The notes under the pieces are model-generated. The model saw only the letters and a list, made by a program, of their open reading frames with translations. It did no database searches and had not been told where the DNA came from. A DNA stretch of 64,000 nt from Nocardioides daphniae (GTDB taxonomy: Bacteria > Actinomycetota > Actinomycetes > Propionibacteriales > Nocardioidaceae): the NCBI RefSeq assembly GCF_004777465.1, contig NZ_CP038462.1, positions 3,410,001 through 3,474,000 on the forward strand, in the 5' to 3' direction. Made by a program: the position numbers and the translations under genes. Shown here piece after piece: positions 62,361-64,000 of this stretch. Within the stretch, counting starts at the first letter, position 1; each line of letters starts with the position of its first letter.

Positions 62361-64000
62361 TCACTTGCAGCGGCCGACTCCGATGTCGTCGATGAACCAG
62401 CCGAGCGCGTAGATGTTGACCGACGCCTCGGTGGCGATCCCGAACCGGAGGAAGACCTTCTTGCCGCGGGCCTTCTTCGGGAACTTCACGACCTGCTGGC
62501 GGTAGCCGCCACTCTCACCGGCGAACGCGCGCTTGCCGGCGAACTTGGAGCCCTTGGCGTGCACCTTGTTCGGGTACTTGCCGTTGAAGAGGTCCATCCA
62601 CTTCTTGCCGTTGTACGAGTACTCGACGCGACCGCCGTCGTAGTTCTTGCCGTTGTCGGTGTCGAAGAGGTAGGCGTGGCGGAAGCGCAGGAAGGAGCTC
62701 TTGTGCTTGGGCACCTTGACCTTGTGCTTGGTGCGGACCGAGTAGTCCTTCGCCCGGCCCTTGTTGCTGTCCGGGAACCAGTTGCCCGGACGGTCGAAGC
62801 CCCACATGTTCTTCTTGCCGGTGCTGGCGTAGGTGGCGTCGAAGCCCAGGTTGTTGGGGTTGCCCGGGACGAACCAGGGGCGCTGCGCCTTCCACTTCTT
62901 GCCGCCCTTCTCCAGACCGTCGGAGAAGGTCCAGCTGACCCGCTTGCAGGTCTGCATGTCCTTGGCGTTGGAGCGCGGGATGTCCATCTGGGTCGCCTTG
63001 ACGGCCTTGTCGACCTGCGAGCAGTTGGAGTAGGAGATCCCCTTCGTGCCGACCAGGTTCTTGCAGGCCTGGCGCAGCGCACGGGCCAGGTCCTGGTAGT
63101 CGCTGGCCGAGGTGAGGATGCCGGTGTTGGCCTCGTACCAGACAGCAGCGGTCTTCGCGATGCCGATGCCGGTGACGGTCTGGCCGTTGAACGAGCCGCC
63201 GTCGACCATCAGGGTGGCGGCCTTGTTGCCGACGCCGCTGTTGTAGTGGACGCCGCCGTTGTCACCCGTGCCGCGGTAGTAGAGCGGGTCGTTCATCCGC
63301 GCCGGCTGGTCGTAGAGGTTCGGGTTGGACATGTGGCGGATCGCGCCGATCGGCAGCGACTCGCCGAGCTTCCAGCGGTCGGCGGCGGTGTCGTTCGGCG
63401 AGCTGGTGGCCAGGTCGACGAACTCACCGAAGATGTCGGAGATCGACTCGTTGATCGCACCCGACTGGTACGAGTAGAAGAGCTTCGAGGAGCGCTCGGT
63501 GACGCCGTGCGCGAGCTCGTGGCCCACCACGTCGTCGGCGGAGGCGTAGCCCGCGCCGTAGGTCATCTGCGAACCGTTCCAGAACGCGTTGGCGTAGGGG
63601 CAGCCGGCGTCCGGCGGGCAGTAGCGCACCGTCGAGATGAGCGGCATCCCCTTGCCGTCGATCGAGTCACGGTTGAACTGCGCCTTGAACCAGTCGTACG
63701 TGGCGCCGGAGTAGACGTAGGCCTGCTGGACCTCGGCGTTCTGCGCGGCAGCGTTGCCACCCTCGACCAGGACCGGGCTCTTGCACGGCAGGCCGGCGGC
63801 GGTGTTGCCGGCGTCGCAGACGCGACGGTTCTTGGCGGTGTGGATCTCGTCGAACGCGTCGACGATCGCGCCGATCTGGGCGTCGACGAAGACCTGGCGA
63901 CGTACGTGGTCGGAGAAGGAGACCTCGACCGCGTGGACCGTGCGGGCACCGGGGATCTTGTCGCTGCCGATGATGGCGGCGTCGTAGACCTTGAGGCCCT
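62361..64000 (-). CDS. M4 (thermolysin-family) secreted neutral metalloprotease, N-terminus missing
   Basis: The reading enters from the right edge, so the signal peptide is not visible. About 546 residues are present: the end of the propeptide (VRRQVFVDAQIGAIVDAFDE), then the catalytic domain with HELAHGVTE, the third zinc ligand in GAINESISDIFGE and His in GVHYNSGVGNKA. A C-terminal domain of about 190 residues (WSFSDGLEKGG-like start to FIDDIGVGRCK) is a beta-sandwich of the type that follows secreted proteases and binds substrates. Cys residues suggest disulfides. Confidence 0.92.
   Translation of the reverse strand, partial: GLKVYDAAIIGSDKIPGARTVHAVEVSFSDHVRRQVFVDAQIGAIVDAFDEIHTAKNRRVCDAGNTAAGLPCKSPVLVEGGNAAAQNAEVQQAYVYSGATYDWFKAQFNRDSIDGKGMPLISTVRYCPPDAGCPYANAFWNGSQMTYGAGYASADDVVGHELAHGVTERSSKLFYSYQSGAINESISDIFGEFVDLATSSPNDTAADRWKLGESLPIGAIRHMSNPNLYDQPARMNDPLYYRGTGDNGGVHYNSGVGNKAATLMVDGGSFNGQTVTGIGIAKTAAVWYEANTGILTSASDYQDLARALRQACKNLVGTKGISYSNCSQVDKAVKATQMDIPRSNAKDMQTCKRVSWTFSDGLEKGGKKWKAQRPWFVPGNPNNLGFDATYASTGKKNMWGFDRPGNWFPDSNKGRAKDYSVRTKHKVKVPKHKSSFLRFRHAYLFDTDNGKNYDGGRVEYSYNGKKWMDLFNGKYPNKVHAKGSKFAGKRAFAGESGGYRQQVVKFPKKARGKKVFLRFGIATEASVNIYALGWFIDDIGVGRCK

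Overview
This window is very GC-rich, densely coded DNA from a high-GC actinobacterium, most likely Nocardioidaceae and probably Nocardioides-like. Supporting markers are a Bpa-type proteasome activator, a mycothiol-type maleylpyruvate isomerase-family protein, an F420-type nitroreductase, a wax ester synthase/DGAT start, many GTG starts and probable leaderless genes. The genus is inferred from gene content, not from a search.

Layout. (1) 1-242: start of a wax ester synthase/acyltransferase on the minus strand, running off the left edge. (2) 656-15156: a one-strand, tightly coupled cluster resembling polyunsaturated fatty acid (Pfa-type) secondary-lipid synthases. It contains nitronate-monooxygenase-like ER + KS-AT-ACP-ACP-KR; KS-AT-DH fused to a phosphopantetheinyl transferase; a free ACP; an alpha/beta hydrolase; and an MGT-type glycosyltransferase. 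It should make a long-chain lipid that is then glycosylated. A perfect CRP-type operator sits in the divergent control region. (3) 15236-16696: F420-type nitroreductase and menB. (4) 16800-21055 (minus): tryptophan dioxygenase, amidohydrolase, kynureninase and alanine dehydrogenase, a route from tryptophan to anthranilate plus pyruvate. (5) 21147-26381: AlkD-type glycosylase, sirtuin, DinB/MPI-family protein, GAF histidine kinase, acyl-CoA dehydrogenase. (6) 27454-30445 (minus): a translationally coupled trio of N-formylglutamate-amidohydrolase-like protein, DUF1704 metallopeptidase and ATP-grasp ligase. (7) 30563-38434: VIT1-type transporter, thpR, K+ channel, pntAB, upp, tadA with its partner, and tRNA-Ser(CGA). 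(8) 38489-50332: SGNH hydrolase, RTX-like repeat protein, FGE plus sulfatase, a large membrane protein, persulfide dioxygenase-rhodanese plus TSUP exporter, and terC behind a Mn2+ riboswitch. (9) 50361-64000: biotinyl carrier, nitrilase, MobA-like, quinone reductase, bpa, TIMP-like protein, two HAD phosphatases, serS, PAP2-DAG kinase fusion, pheA, and a partial M4 metalloprotease.

Quality warning. At least eleven frameshifts break otherwise well-conserved genes (near 6100, 11470, 12154, 23590, 25816, 25853, 39703, 53530, 54992, 60311 and 60350). Most fit the loss of one base, several in G or C runs. I read them as probable consensus errors, so split genes are described as intact proteins with a break.
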